64,000 bases of DNA from Deroplatys truncata (lineage: Eukaryota; Arthropoda; Insecta; Mantodea; Mantidae). The DNA is taken from positions 111,209,692 through 111,273,691 of the forward strand of contig CM060978.1 of assembly GCA_030765065.1 (NCBI GenBank). The letters are read 5' to 3'. A program made the translations under genes and the position numbers. A model generated the notes under the pieces. It saw only the letters and a list, made by a program, of their open reading frames with translations. It was not told where the DNA came from and made no database searches. Below are positions 54,426 to 64,000 of this stretch, one piece after another; the first letter of the stretch is position 1, and each line of letters starts with the position of its first letter.

Positions 54426-55067
54426 TACTCTTTGCATACCCAAGACAAAAAAATTAATAACAAATTCCCATTTGAGAAAAAGTATAAGTATTGGAAAATT
54501 TAAGAGAATAACAAGCAATATCTCAAAAATGGTTCACTCAAAAAAAAAGTATATGACAAATTGTATATTTTAACGCGATCTACATTTTTTGTGTAGTAAA
54601 ATTTTGTCTATCTCTTATGGTTTACTAGTTATGGAAAAGTCGTTCACAATGAAGAATACTTTTGGAGACATTCCCCGAAAATTCGAGATATCAATTCATT
54701 TGCCATAAAAGTGTCTTAAACTTATGGTATTTCATTCAAAATCGTTAGAGCCATTTTTGAGAAAACTAAAACCTTTCGATAAATGTTCCATGTAAAGGGT
54801 AATCTGGGGTGGGGGGATTTTATTGAAAACCTTCGTGTCGCATCTCTGGAAGATACTGAACTTAAATACCAAGTTTGGTGTTTATCCGACTCTTCGTTTC
54901 TGAGTTATACTGTTCATAGACAGACAGACACACACACACACACGCACGTTTCCAAAAATGCTTTATATGCATTCAGTGCACCTCAAAACATGTATTTCCT
55001 GTGAAATCTCGGTATCAAAATTTTTTTGGAATGCAATACTTCCCTTACTTACTATACGTAGTAGAGA
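54225..55067 (+). repeat. F1 copy, plus strand, with (AT)n and (AAT)n expansion
   Basis: Collinear with F1 from the AATATAGAAATACATTAGCC block to ATACGTAGTAGAGAAAGT. It is interrupted at 54312-54333 by (AT)n and at 54369-54425 by (AAT)n, inside the block before CTCTTTGCATACCCAAG. Confidence 0.85.
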
Positions 55068-55069
55068 AA

Positions 55070-56015
55070 GTAAAAAAGGTTTTATAAGAATATTTCGTAG
55101 AAGAGATATAAAAATAAACGATAGTGGCTAGAGAAATTCATGAATGAAATTCATGTTTGTTTGTTTTTTTGATTTTTATTTTTATACAGTCCAATCAGAA
55201 GAGAATCTCTACAAGTTTTAGTTCGAATGCAATACTTACTGTGCCTTAAGTACTTAAGCGGCAGAGAAAGTAAAACGCGTGTGGGGATCAACTTTTGAAT
55301 GAAGAAGCATGGAAGTGGCACAAAGAATATGTGATGGTCAGCAAGCTACTCAAGAAACACCTATGATACTGAAGAGTAACCAAGGGTCCACATGTATCAT
55401 TACTCTTAGGCTTTCTCTTTAGTTACCAAATGGCTCGGAATAAAGCAGCAGTTCTCCTTGTAGGAAACTCTTCTTTTGGAACACTAAAACAAAAAAGCAG
55501 AGAGAAGGAATAAAGAAGGCGAATGAAAAGACACTCTGTTCGGCCAGTCGTAAATTTTCCTCCTGGCTGTAAGCCGCATTCCCAATCAAATGATTCGTAC
55601 ACACAGAGCATCTATAAAACATGGTCCCAAATGTGTAAAAAAATAAATAAATAAAAATAAAAAACCGGGCTTAAGAAATATCACGAATTTGGGCAAAGAA
55701 AAGCTTTTTCCCTAACAGTGGTATTAAACGAGCTCACTCACCTTTAGAAACTCAATTCCCCGAATAAGTGTTTCTTAAGCTAAAAAATGTATGTCTCTTT
55801 CTCATTTTATAACACTTCAAAATAGTTTAAGCTACAAAGAACAAAACAAGCATCTCGAGCAACAGTTTTATGTTTATTAAAGAATCTCACGAAATGTTTA
55901 TTATGTAACCGAAAGAAGTGTCAGTAACCTGAAAGATATCATGGAGAGTATAATTTGAAGATTTTAACTGCCAAGACAAAATAAATGGCTTCTAGAGGTA
56001 AACATCATTTATGAT
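55070..56015. other. Host spacer, no gene recognised
   Basis: AT-rich, no supported gene. Confidence 0.4.
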
Positions 56016-56019
56016 GTAG

Positions 56020-56346
56020 TTATGAATGAAGGAATAATACAACAAATCCCTAGTTTTAAGTACCTAAAGCTTTTACGTAAAAGTGAAGTCAACTTAAAAC
56101 TAAACAAATTAAGACGAATGAAACAGTAAGGAGACATTAAAGAATAAGATTTCAAAAGCAACACAAATTAAATTCCTTAAAATAATGACGGTACCAATGC
56201 CAACATAATGGAAGTGAAAATTGGAAAATGAATAGAATAAATAGGAAAAAAATAGAAACAGCAGAGATGCAACTTCTAAGAGTAGCAGGATTTACTGTTT
56301 TAGAGAAACGAATACACGATGAAATTTACAAAGTGTTAAACAAGTA
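56020..56346 (+). pseudogene. LINE reverse-transcriptase C-terminal remnant
   Basis: Plus-strand frames give an I.FKYLK block near 56060 and, at 56211-56346, GSENWKMNRINRKKIETAEM with LLRVAGFTVLEKRIHDEIYK. This is the same post-RT segment as at 52541 but a different element. Frameshifts separate the blocks. Confidence 0.7.
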
Positions 56347-56397
56347 AAACTTAAATAAAGAAATCGAAAAAAATAACTGGCCAGAATATGTAATGAC

Positions 56398-56510
56398 CAG
56401 TTAGTTTACCCGAACGATGCACGGTAGTTTTTTTAAACTCGGATGACGATATAATTCATTTAATTTACCTACCGCCCCCGTTCTTTATGACAATTAAAAA
56501 GTTAAATAAA
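56398..56510 (+). repeat. Dispersed repeat family F2, 5' fragment
   Basis: CAGTTAGTTTACCCGAACGA then TGCACGGTAGTTTTTTTAAA matches the first 110 bases of the copies at 947 and 42995. Confidence 0.6.
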
Positions 56511-57458
56511 GCTCTAAGTACACTACTAAGAACGAAATAAAAATACCTCCTGGGAAAACACTATGCAAAACCACGATTAAACAGTCACAAACGCCACAAT
56601 TTGTAATGATGATGTCTCGTGAATCAACTGAGCTGCCTTCACGTTGTCACATTCGAGCTGTCTCGTCGCTATTTGTAGAGAAAACCTCAGTTAGGAAGAA
56701 GAAATAGCAGTTTAAGTAACGCCGATATAATTGTTTATTCTCAATAACCAACATGCATGGAACTGTTTGAAAACACAAGAAAGACAAAACATAACAAAGG
56801 CCAAAGTTAACTTTCAGAGGAGGAAGAGAAGGAGAAGAAGAAGAAGAAGAAACTACAAGTTATAATAAGTGAATATCCGAACAGCGGAATATGATTGCAC
56901 AATGTATGAATATGATCTTCGACTTATTTATTACTCTTATGTTAACAACGTTTGAGTACCCTAGAGACTTTTGTAGTCAATGCTATTACATTGAATCCTT
57001 TTGTGTTATTTTATATCGATACACAATAAATAATCATATGAAGATAAATAATAAATAAGAAGAAGTGGTATTAGTTTGTTGTTGCTGTTGTCACAGTCTA
57101 ATACAATACACTTCGAAATGTAAATGTTTCAACAAAGCGATTGTAGTGGCTTTACCTCAAGCATAGCCTTAAGTGGCATAGCTGTACTAATTATTTATTT
57201 CATTGCGTTATTATTTCACGATCAATATCAGCGAAGAGATCAAAGAATGGCTTGTGAACACGCTGTTCTTCAGTTATTTTGCGAGGCTATGAAAATTTAA
57301 TTGTTATTAATTGTTAATTAATCTATGTAATGGGGTGGAATTTCAGTAAAACGGCATAGAAGCCTATAAAGAACACACACACACACATACACACACACAT
57401 ACAGACTTTTATATATTAAGATAAGACGGAAACGAATACCTAAATCTATATTAAATTA
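56511..57458. other. Host spacer, no gene recognised
   Basis: (GAA)n lies at about 56833-56851 and (AC)n at 57375-57405. No supported gene. Confidence 0.45.
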
Positions 57459-57460
57459 TA

Positions 57461-57960
57461 TAGGATTATTCAAAAAGAAGGAACAGATTTTAAACATTTA
57501 TTTCTAATGAACGACAATAGATGGTGACACATGCGATACATCAATGAATAGAGAAAAGTTCACAATTTTATCTTATGTGTTCAAAATGAGCACCGTTTGT
57601 TATGCGAGGACGATCAGTGCTTTTCCATTTGCATACGCAACCATCTGCTACGAATTTATTGTATCAATTGTAAATTTTTTATGAAGAGGTGGCTCTTCGT
57701 TGAACTTACAACGAATTGCACGCTGCAATGAAACAATGGATTCACTCTTTGAATACTGCAGTGCACAAAACGACTTTTCCTGTGGCGTTGCCATTTTCTC
57801 GTAAAGAAACACAGCGCCGCTGTAGGCACCGAATGGAACTAATAGCTTGGGGCTTAAACTTTGAACTAAATAAATAAAACTATTCAATGATGTGTCTAAG
57901 TGTTGCTATCTATTATCGTTCATTATTAAAATCTGTTCTTTCTGTTTGAACAACCCTGTG
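57461..57960 (-). mobile_element. 500-bp MITE from a Tc1/mariner-like element, copy 2
   Basis: The same element as 47437-47936 in reverse orientation, with equivalent inverted ends flanked by TA or nearly so. The minus frame contains the same short N-terminal segment (MATPQEKSFCALQYSKSESI, from about 57793). The copies differ by scattered substitutions only, so both derive from one deleted master. Confidence 0.85.
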
Positions 57961-59400
57961 TACCTAGAGGATTATATACCAAGAGGTAGATTTAGATACT
58001 TAACGGAATACCAAGAACAAAATGCAATGATACGTTCAATTGAGGATGAAACAGTCGACAGGCCTATGCTTTGTGGAAGGAGAAGAGAAGAAGAAATTTG
58101 GAGAATTTTCTCATTCCTGAACTTGAATATTTTGAAATGTATTTGGAATAAAATACAAATATTTTGCTTTTAAAGAAGAGACAAACAACATAAGCGCAAA
58201 CTGGAATTGTTAAAATTGCGCTTTGAAACTTTTGTTTTAGGGTGTAAACATAATGACTGTCATCTCATTTATCCGCGACTAAACTGTAACTTTCCTGAAG
58301 TGAAGTAAAGTGATTGTGAAACCGAAAATTTTATACTAGGCGCGCATAGTTTCTTGAGGCCTGTTTTGGGCGAAATCGGGGAGAAGTGGCGTCACAGAAC
58401 CTCCGGGGCTAACAATTTCTGCAAGGAATCCCAAGCATTGGCAATTCTCGATTGGTTGCGAATTGAGTATTCTTTAGTTTCTCTGCCACTTAGGTACACT
58501 GGACAGTGGAAGTATTCAACTAATAGAAAATTTTACATGTGGATATCACAGGAAATACACGTTTTGTTTCGATAAATCTCTCTACAGTACTTCAAAAAGA
58601 TCGCGTGATCATACTTGAACCAGACGGAGAATAATTATTTTTCAGAAATAATCCCCAACGCAAGCTAACTCCACGTAGAAAACTTTGGATAATTTCAGTT
58701 TTCTCAAAAAAGCTTAACGATTTTGAATATTGAGTCAGCAGACACTGAAGTACTCTTTATTCTTGCTGGGAAAATATAAGACCCGTACCCAACCTTCTTC
58801 ATTCTCAAAGGTCTTTTCAGAATCTGTTTGTTTAGCGAAGTCCTTTAGGCCCATCCTACATTTGTTATAAGTTAATAGCGCTTAGGGGTAGTGCAGGTTA
58901 CACGAGGTACGAAATTCAACTTATAAACTTTCCGTTCATAATGTAATTTCTAGTCTTCTTATTCTGATTATGTTTTTGGATTCTTGTACTTTAATTCCAT
59001 TCAACGTTTGTTTGAAAAGCAACAGGAAATAATGTGCCCATAATTCACAAGAAGATAAGCAAGAAAGCAAAATTAGAAACCGAGAGGAAGAAAAGTATTG
59101 AAAAATGGCAAAGGATATGGTCAGTCAAAACCAAAGGGCAATTACCAAGAGCTTCTTACCGTCAGTGATAGAATGGAGATCAGCACTCCAATTACAGCAA
59201 ACTTAAAGCGATGTTAAGTGGATAGTCCTTAGATCGTATTTTTACAGCTTCAGGATATTGGAAAACCCAGTATGTCCTTGTGGTAGCGGACACCAAACAG
59301 TTTATCCTCTCCTGTAGGAATGTGCGTTATTAAACCGACAACGTAGCATATTCAAGACGACAGTTAAATTAGCCAATTAATAAGTATGATGAGATAATTT
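57961..59400. other. Host spacer, no gene recognised
   Basis: AT-rich. Open frames of 73-93 codons show no domain. Confidence 0.4.
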
Positions 59401-59404
59401 TAAA

Positions 59405-60110
59405 AATCTGACATGATACATTCACATGACTTTCTGTACCCTCCATCGTTCATTAGTGGGTATACAAACTAGTCTTACTAAAACTTATGTATAAGAACTG
59501 AATGCTATAGGTACATACGCTTAAAATTCCATACTGTTTCATGGAATCGCGACAAATGACTGAATGTTGATAGAACTTTAAAAGAATGGCTAAGTATTGA
59601 CAAATAAATTGTATGCTTTAAAGGGATCTGCATTTCTTATGTAGTAGTTTTCGTTTATCGCTTAACGTTTACCAATTATAAAAGATTATACAAAAGTCCT
59701 TCCGAATGAAGAGAACTGCAAAGGCTATTCCCAGAAAATTCAAGAATTTTGTTTTTCATGTAAATATCTTTTATACATTTTATATTAATAAAAATTGTTA
59801 GGGCCATTTCTTTAGAAAATAAAAAAATTCAAAACTATTCCATATAAAGTTAGTTTGGCGTAGGGAAACTTTTTAAAAATCTTCGTGTCGCATCTTTGGA
59901 AGGTACTGAGCTTAAATACCAAGTTTGGTGTTGATTCGACGTTTCGTTTTTGAGTTATGCTCTTCACAGACATACACACGGACCTTTTTCTAAAAATGCG
60001 TTTTTCTTGTATTCAGGGGCCTCAAAACATGTATTTCCAGTGAAATCTCCGTATCGAAGTTTTGGGTGGAATATACCACCTTTTCTACCTACTAGGTACG
60101 TGGTAGAGAA
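59405..60110 (+). repeat. F1 copy, plus strand
   Basis: From TCTGACATGATACATTCACA to GGTAGAGAAAGAAAAC. The interior follows the F1 order, including TTAAATACCAAGTTTGGTGT. Confidence 0.8.
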
Positions 60111-60704
60111 AGAAAACATTTGAAATAATTTATGCGTTTCGTTAAAAGTATTACTTTTAAAAAGTTGTAAGCAAAAGAATATAATATTCTCAATATAAAT
60201 ATGCGTATATCAATTTAGTTTGTTAAAAGAATAAATTTTGAAATTGTGAACACATTGTTAATTATAATGATCAGATCAATGTTAATTTGGTACTCAAATA
60301 ATTGAATTGTCGTGTTTCTGTAAACCATGTTATGGGGCATGGTGTTAGCTGTCAATAAAAAATAAAAAAGATCGATTACAGTTTGACAGGCGTATTAGTT
60401 CACCTGAGTAGAGTCAATTGCGTTCTTGTATGGTCAAAATGGAACCACCCTATGGCAACGGACGTGCTTATGCATAAAAGAATATAGTCAGCAGTAACTA
60501 TAGTGACAACATATGGCTATCATTTTGCAAGCAAGTAGTTCGAGGATCCGTGTTTACTCATGCTTATATCGTGAAGTTTCAATCGTTGACTGTGTGCGCT
60601 ATCAATATGATATGCTCTGTATAACACTTAAAGAGTACGTTACATTATTTTTTGAAGCCTTGCAGCTACAGGTGAGAAATTCTTTTACTGAAGTTTGAAT
60701 GCAG
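60111..60704. other. Host spacer, no gene recognised
   Basis: Nothing recognised. Confidence 0.4.
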
Positions 60705-61086
60705 TTCTTACTTTCTCTGACACCTACCTATAGCAGGAAAGAGAAAGTATTATAAAATTCGATTAGGCCCCTTGAATAAACAAAAAAAAATAGAAAACAC
60801 TTAAGTGTGTGCCTGTAAACAGCATAATTAAAAAACGAAAAGTCGGATACCAAACTTGGTATTTAAGTTCAGAACCCAAGGATGCGATACGAAGATTTTC
60901 AACAAAATCCATAAAAAACTCACTTGGAGGTCTTTTCGAAACCTTCGATTTTCTCAAAAATCGTTCAAACAATTTTAATTAAAGTACCAAATGATTAAGG
61001 TATTTCGCATGACAAATAAAATGCATAATTTGAAATTTCTGGGTATAGCCTATTCATTCTGAAGGTTTTTCTATAACTTGTAAATC

Positions 61087-62159
61087 GTAAAAGATTTTTT
61101 ATTCTATTTTATTTTACGTCGCTTTAACTCCTTGGTCATATCGCGACGGATCTGTAGATGGACATCTCTTAGAACGATATGTGATGGACAGTTAGCCTTC
61201 TAGGTCTCATCCCTGTAACCCCTGCTTCATGCTGTGCAGATGGCATTAGGGTGCCATACAGTCTAACCGCCGCCCTCACACAGAAAGGCGGACAGTTAGC
61301 CTTCTAGGTCTCATTCCTGTAACCCCTGCTTCATGCTGTGCAGATGGCATTAGGGTGCCGTCCAGTCTAACCGCCGCCCTCACACAGAAAGGCGGACAGT
61401 TAGCCTTCTAGGTCTCATTCCTGTAACCCCTGCTGCATGCTGTGCAGATGGCATTAGGGTGCCGTCCAGTCTAACCGCTGCTCTCACACAGAAAGGCGGA
61501 CAGTTAGCCTTCCAGGTCTCATTCCTGTAACCCCTGCTGCATGCTGTGCAGATGGCATTAGGGTGCCGTCCAGTCTAACCGCCGCCCTCACACAGAAAGG
61601 CGGACAGTTAGCCTTCCAGGTCTCATTCCTGTAACCCCTACTGCATGCTGTGCAGATGGCATTAGGGTGCCGTCCAGTCTAACGCTGCCCTCACACAGAA
61701 AGGCGGACAGTTAACCTTCAAGGTGTCATCCCTGTAACTGGAGTTAAAGCTGATGCTACCCCAGGACGATTAAATCAAGCAACATTTTGATTTAATCCTA
61801 AATTTGCATACGTAGCCATTAAACTAACTTCTAAAAAAAGTTTATCTTTATTTTTGGAGCTTAAACCCAGTGCACTATTCTGCCCCTGCTTCATGCCGTG
61901 CAGATGGCATTAGGAGGCCGTCCAGTCTAACTGCTTACATTGTCTGTAGATAGATGGAATAGCCTTCGCTATTACCACTTATTTTTCATTTTACTATTGT
62001 TTTAGACTTAAGATGGCACTTTGGATCGTGACATTAATTATCCAATCCGGTATTTACCTTGGCGACTGAGGAAAACCACGGATTTGGACCCGGGACATCC
62101 CGAATGCGGGCCACAGACTTTACCGCCTGAGCCATCCCGCTCGGTTAACTGTAAAAGAT
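61087..62159 (-). mobile_element. tRNA-headed retroposon, about 1.05 kb, with 9-bp target duplication
   Basis: GTAAAAGAT at 61087-61095 is repeated at 62151-62159. The insert between has a minus-strand tRNA-like head at about 62145-62060 (complement of TTACCGCCTGAGCCATCCCGC), shared with the SINEs at 30776 and 31717. Its far end at 61096 is T-rich (an A-rich tail on the minus strand). Its body includes the 104-bp tandem array. Target-primed retroposition by a host LINE is inferred. Confidence 0.75.
61187..61735. repeat. 104-bp tandem repeat (about five units)
   Basis: GACAGTTAGCCTTCTAGGTC-type starts occur at 61187, 61291, 61395, 61499, 61603 and 61706, a spacing of 104 (last 103). The units are nearly identical. 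A lone partial unit lies at about 61884-61935. There is no spacer diversity. Confidence 0.92.
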
Positions 62160-62444
62160 GGGCAACAACTTACTACACAAAAATATATATCTAGTTAAAT
62201 CACATAATGTATGCCAAATAAACCTCTTTATGGCATTAATTCCGAGATATTCTTTATTTTTGCTCGTATTGTCAAACATTACTTGTTAATACTTTTTCAA
62301 CTGCAAAATTGCTATTCTCCCCCCCCCCTCGTGGTCTGCAAAGAAATGAATTTCAAAGTCTTCATAAAATGGCCCGTTCTTAAAAGATTTCACTAGATAT
62401 CGTTTAAGCTTACTGTATTCCCTTATTCCGTTTGTAGCTACCTA

Positions 62445-63999
62445 CGAGGCGCGTTTTTAAAGTAAATACCATTTCAATATTTTGCCGCTGCAGCGCTACA
62501 GACGCGGTTTTGAGCATGCGCGATCACTTCGTCCATTCATTAGGAAGCCCGATGAAGTTGTGAGCGAACGTCACTTTGTTTGTTTGGGGTTTTTTTTCCT
62601 GTTATTACTCGTAGAGCGTTTCGAAATGTTCAAAAAAATCGAACGACCCGCCGACTGTGAAGTCAGATCAGTGGTTCGTTTTTGAATGTGAGAAATATTG
62701 CGCCAGCAAACATTCATCCCTAATTGTGCGAGGTTTATGGGGAAACAATAATGGGTGACAATGCCCGGCCACACACATCCAAACAAACTCAAAATCTGGT
62801 CGCATTATTTGGTTGGGAACAATTCGACCACCTTCCATACAGTCCGGATTTGGCACAAAGCAATTCTTATCTACTTTCTCATCTGAAGAATTTCGTTGGT
62901 GGAAAACATTTCAGCGATGATGATGTTGTGAAACAAGAAGTGCAGACCAGGCTTTCATCCAGGCGGCTTCATTCTTTGACGAAGGCATACAAAAACTGGT
63001 TTCCCGTTACGACAAGCGCCTGAATAACAGCAGTGACTGTGTAGAGAAGTAGTGCAAGGTTTAAGGTAAAGAACGATAATAAAGTACTTGGAAAAATTTT
63101 CTGTTATTTTTTAAAAAATCTGATATGTTACACTCACATGACTTTCTCTACTCTTGTAGAAAATATTTTTACAAACGCTTATTCTCCATATGCTTCATGT
63201 TAATCGAGATATCGAGATGTTGATCTTATTGCTAATTTTCTTGTAGATGCAAGGGGAATTGGTAGGCATTAAGCGATAGTCAAATATTTTAAGAGCTGGT
63301 TGCTATGTGGAGTATTCCATTCACCTTGCATTACCAGGACACAAAAAAAAATGAATAACGAATTCCCATTTCAGAAAAATTATAAGTATTGGAAAACTTA
63401 AGGGAATAACAGACAATATCTCTAAAATGGTGCACTCAACAACAGAAAAATGTATATGATATAAATTGTGTATTTTAACGCGATCTACATTTTTTGTATA
63501 GTAAAATTTTGTCTATCTCTTATGGTTTACCAGTTATACAAAAGTCGTTCACAATGAAGAATGCTTTTGGAGACATTCTCAGAAAATTCGAGATATACAA
63601 TTCATTTGCCATAAAAATGTCTTAAACATATGGTATTTTATTCAAAATCGTTGGAGCCATTTTTCAGAAAATTAATATTTTCGCAAAATGTTCCATGTAA
63701 AGGGTAATCTGGGGTGGGGGGATTTTCTTGAAAACCTTCGTGTCGCATCTCTGGAAGATACTGAACCTAAAGACCAAGTTTAGTGTTTATCCGACTGTTC
63801 GTTTCTGAGTTATGCTGTTCACAGACACACACACACACGTTTCCAAAAATGCTTTATATACATTCAGTGCACCTCAAAACATGTATTTCTTGTGAAATCT
63901 CGGTATCGAATTTTTGGGTGGAATGCAATACTTCCCCTACTTATTATACGTAGTAGAGAAAGTAAAAATTATCGGCACTTTCTTTAAAAATACGCCTGG
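62445..63999 (+). mobile_element. Mariner-like transposon, copy D, split by F1
   Basis: It starts CGAGGCGCGTTTTTAAAGTA after TA (62443-62444). The transposase remnant includes a DNARPH block near 62760 and an SPDLAQSNSYLL segment (62840-62875). The right end (complement of CCAGGCGTATTTTTAAAGAA) lies at 63975-63999. Between 63117 and 63967 an F1 copy has inserted. The frame lacks most of the central region and is not functional. Confidence 0.82.
63117..63967 (+). repeat. F1 copy, complete reference copy, inserted in mariner copy D
   Basis: The interruption of a known sequence defines F1: about 850 bp, starting TCTGATATGTTACACTCACA and ending GTAGAGAAAGTAAAA. The ends share the inverted word ACTTTCTCTAC. 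No open frame is present. It contains (AC)n near 63822-63838 and behaves as a non-autonomous element. Confidence 0.85.
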
Positions 64000-64000
64000 T

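Larger units (their letters stand above)
60708..62300 (-). repeat. F1 copy, minus strand, split by a SINE-like retroposon
   Basis: The 3' part (60708-61095) and the following part (62151 to about 62300) are collinear with inverted F1. The split falls within a TGTAAAAGAT block that is now duplicated. Confidence 0.75.

Noticed and set aside
61187-61735. CRISPR-like array of regular repeats
   Set aside because: The units are fully repetitive with no unique spacers, and the context is a eukaryotic retroposon.
1-64000. Intact host protein-coding gene
   Set aside because: Outside the Polinton no frame over about 110 codons has a recognisable domain except transposon remnants; small exons of a long-intron gene cannot be excluded without transcripts.

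Overview
This window looks like a piece of a large, AT-rich, repeat-laden arthropod (probably insect) nuclear genome. The evidence is several Tc1/mariner copies with TA target sites, tRNA-headed SINEs, LINE reverse-transcriptase remnants and many microsatellites. I see no complete host gene. The dominant feature is one essentially complete Polinton/Maverick element (an integrated adintovirus-like dsDNA element) of 19,418 bp at 6401-25818. It has 159-bp terminal inverted repeats and a perfect 6-bp target-site duplication (GTGATG at 6395-6400 and 25819-25824).

Layout. 1-6394: host flank with an old SINE fragment, a dispersed repeat (called F2 here), a multiply broken transposon-like gene (about 1820-3440) and a CT-rich tract. 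6395-25824: the Polinton. From 6791 to 19766 every supported gene lies on the minus strand: protein-primed DNA polymerase B, packaging ATPase, two small basic/hydrophobic structural-type proteins, retroviral-like integrase with chromodomain, penton-like minor capsid protein, a basic amphipathic minor virion protein, double-jelly-roll major capsid protein, adenain-type protease, a protein with two PC4-like repeats, and four small proteins at the left end. The right arm (about 19.8-25.8 kb) is non-coding. It holds nested host repeat F1 expanded into a 496-bp tandem array, plus a CCAAT-rich duplicated segment carrying scraps of a left-end gene. 25825-64000: host flank made mostly of nested repeats: about a dozen copies of an 850-bp ORF-less family (F1), four mariner copies, two copies of a 500-bp MITE, SINEs with one shared tRNA head but different bodies, and LINE remnants.

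How the Polinton genes fit together. Integrase plus inverted repeats account for chromosomal insertion; PolB (with the repeats as likely protein-primed origins) for replication; capsid proteins, protease and ATPase for virion assembly. The genes are packed head to tail, and seven junctions share bases between stop and start codons (ATGA or TAATG). Two junctions instead carry good spliceosomal intron signals (73 and 97 bp), which repair the C-terminus of the protease and the N-terminus of the PC4-like gene. None of the core reading frames is interrupted, so the insertion looks young or functionally conserved apart from its right arm. Domain calls come from reading motifs by eye; no database search was run.
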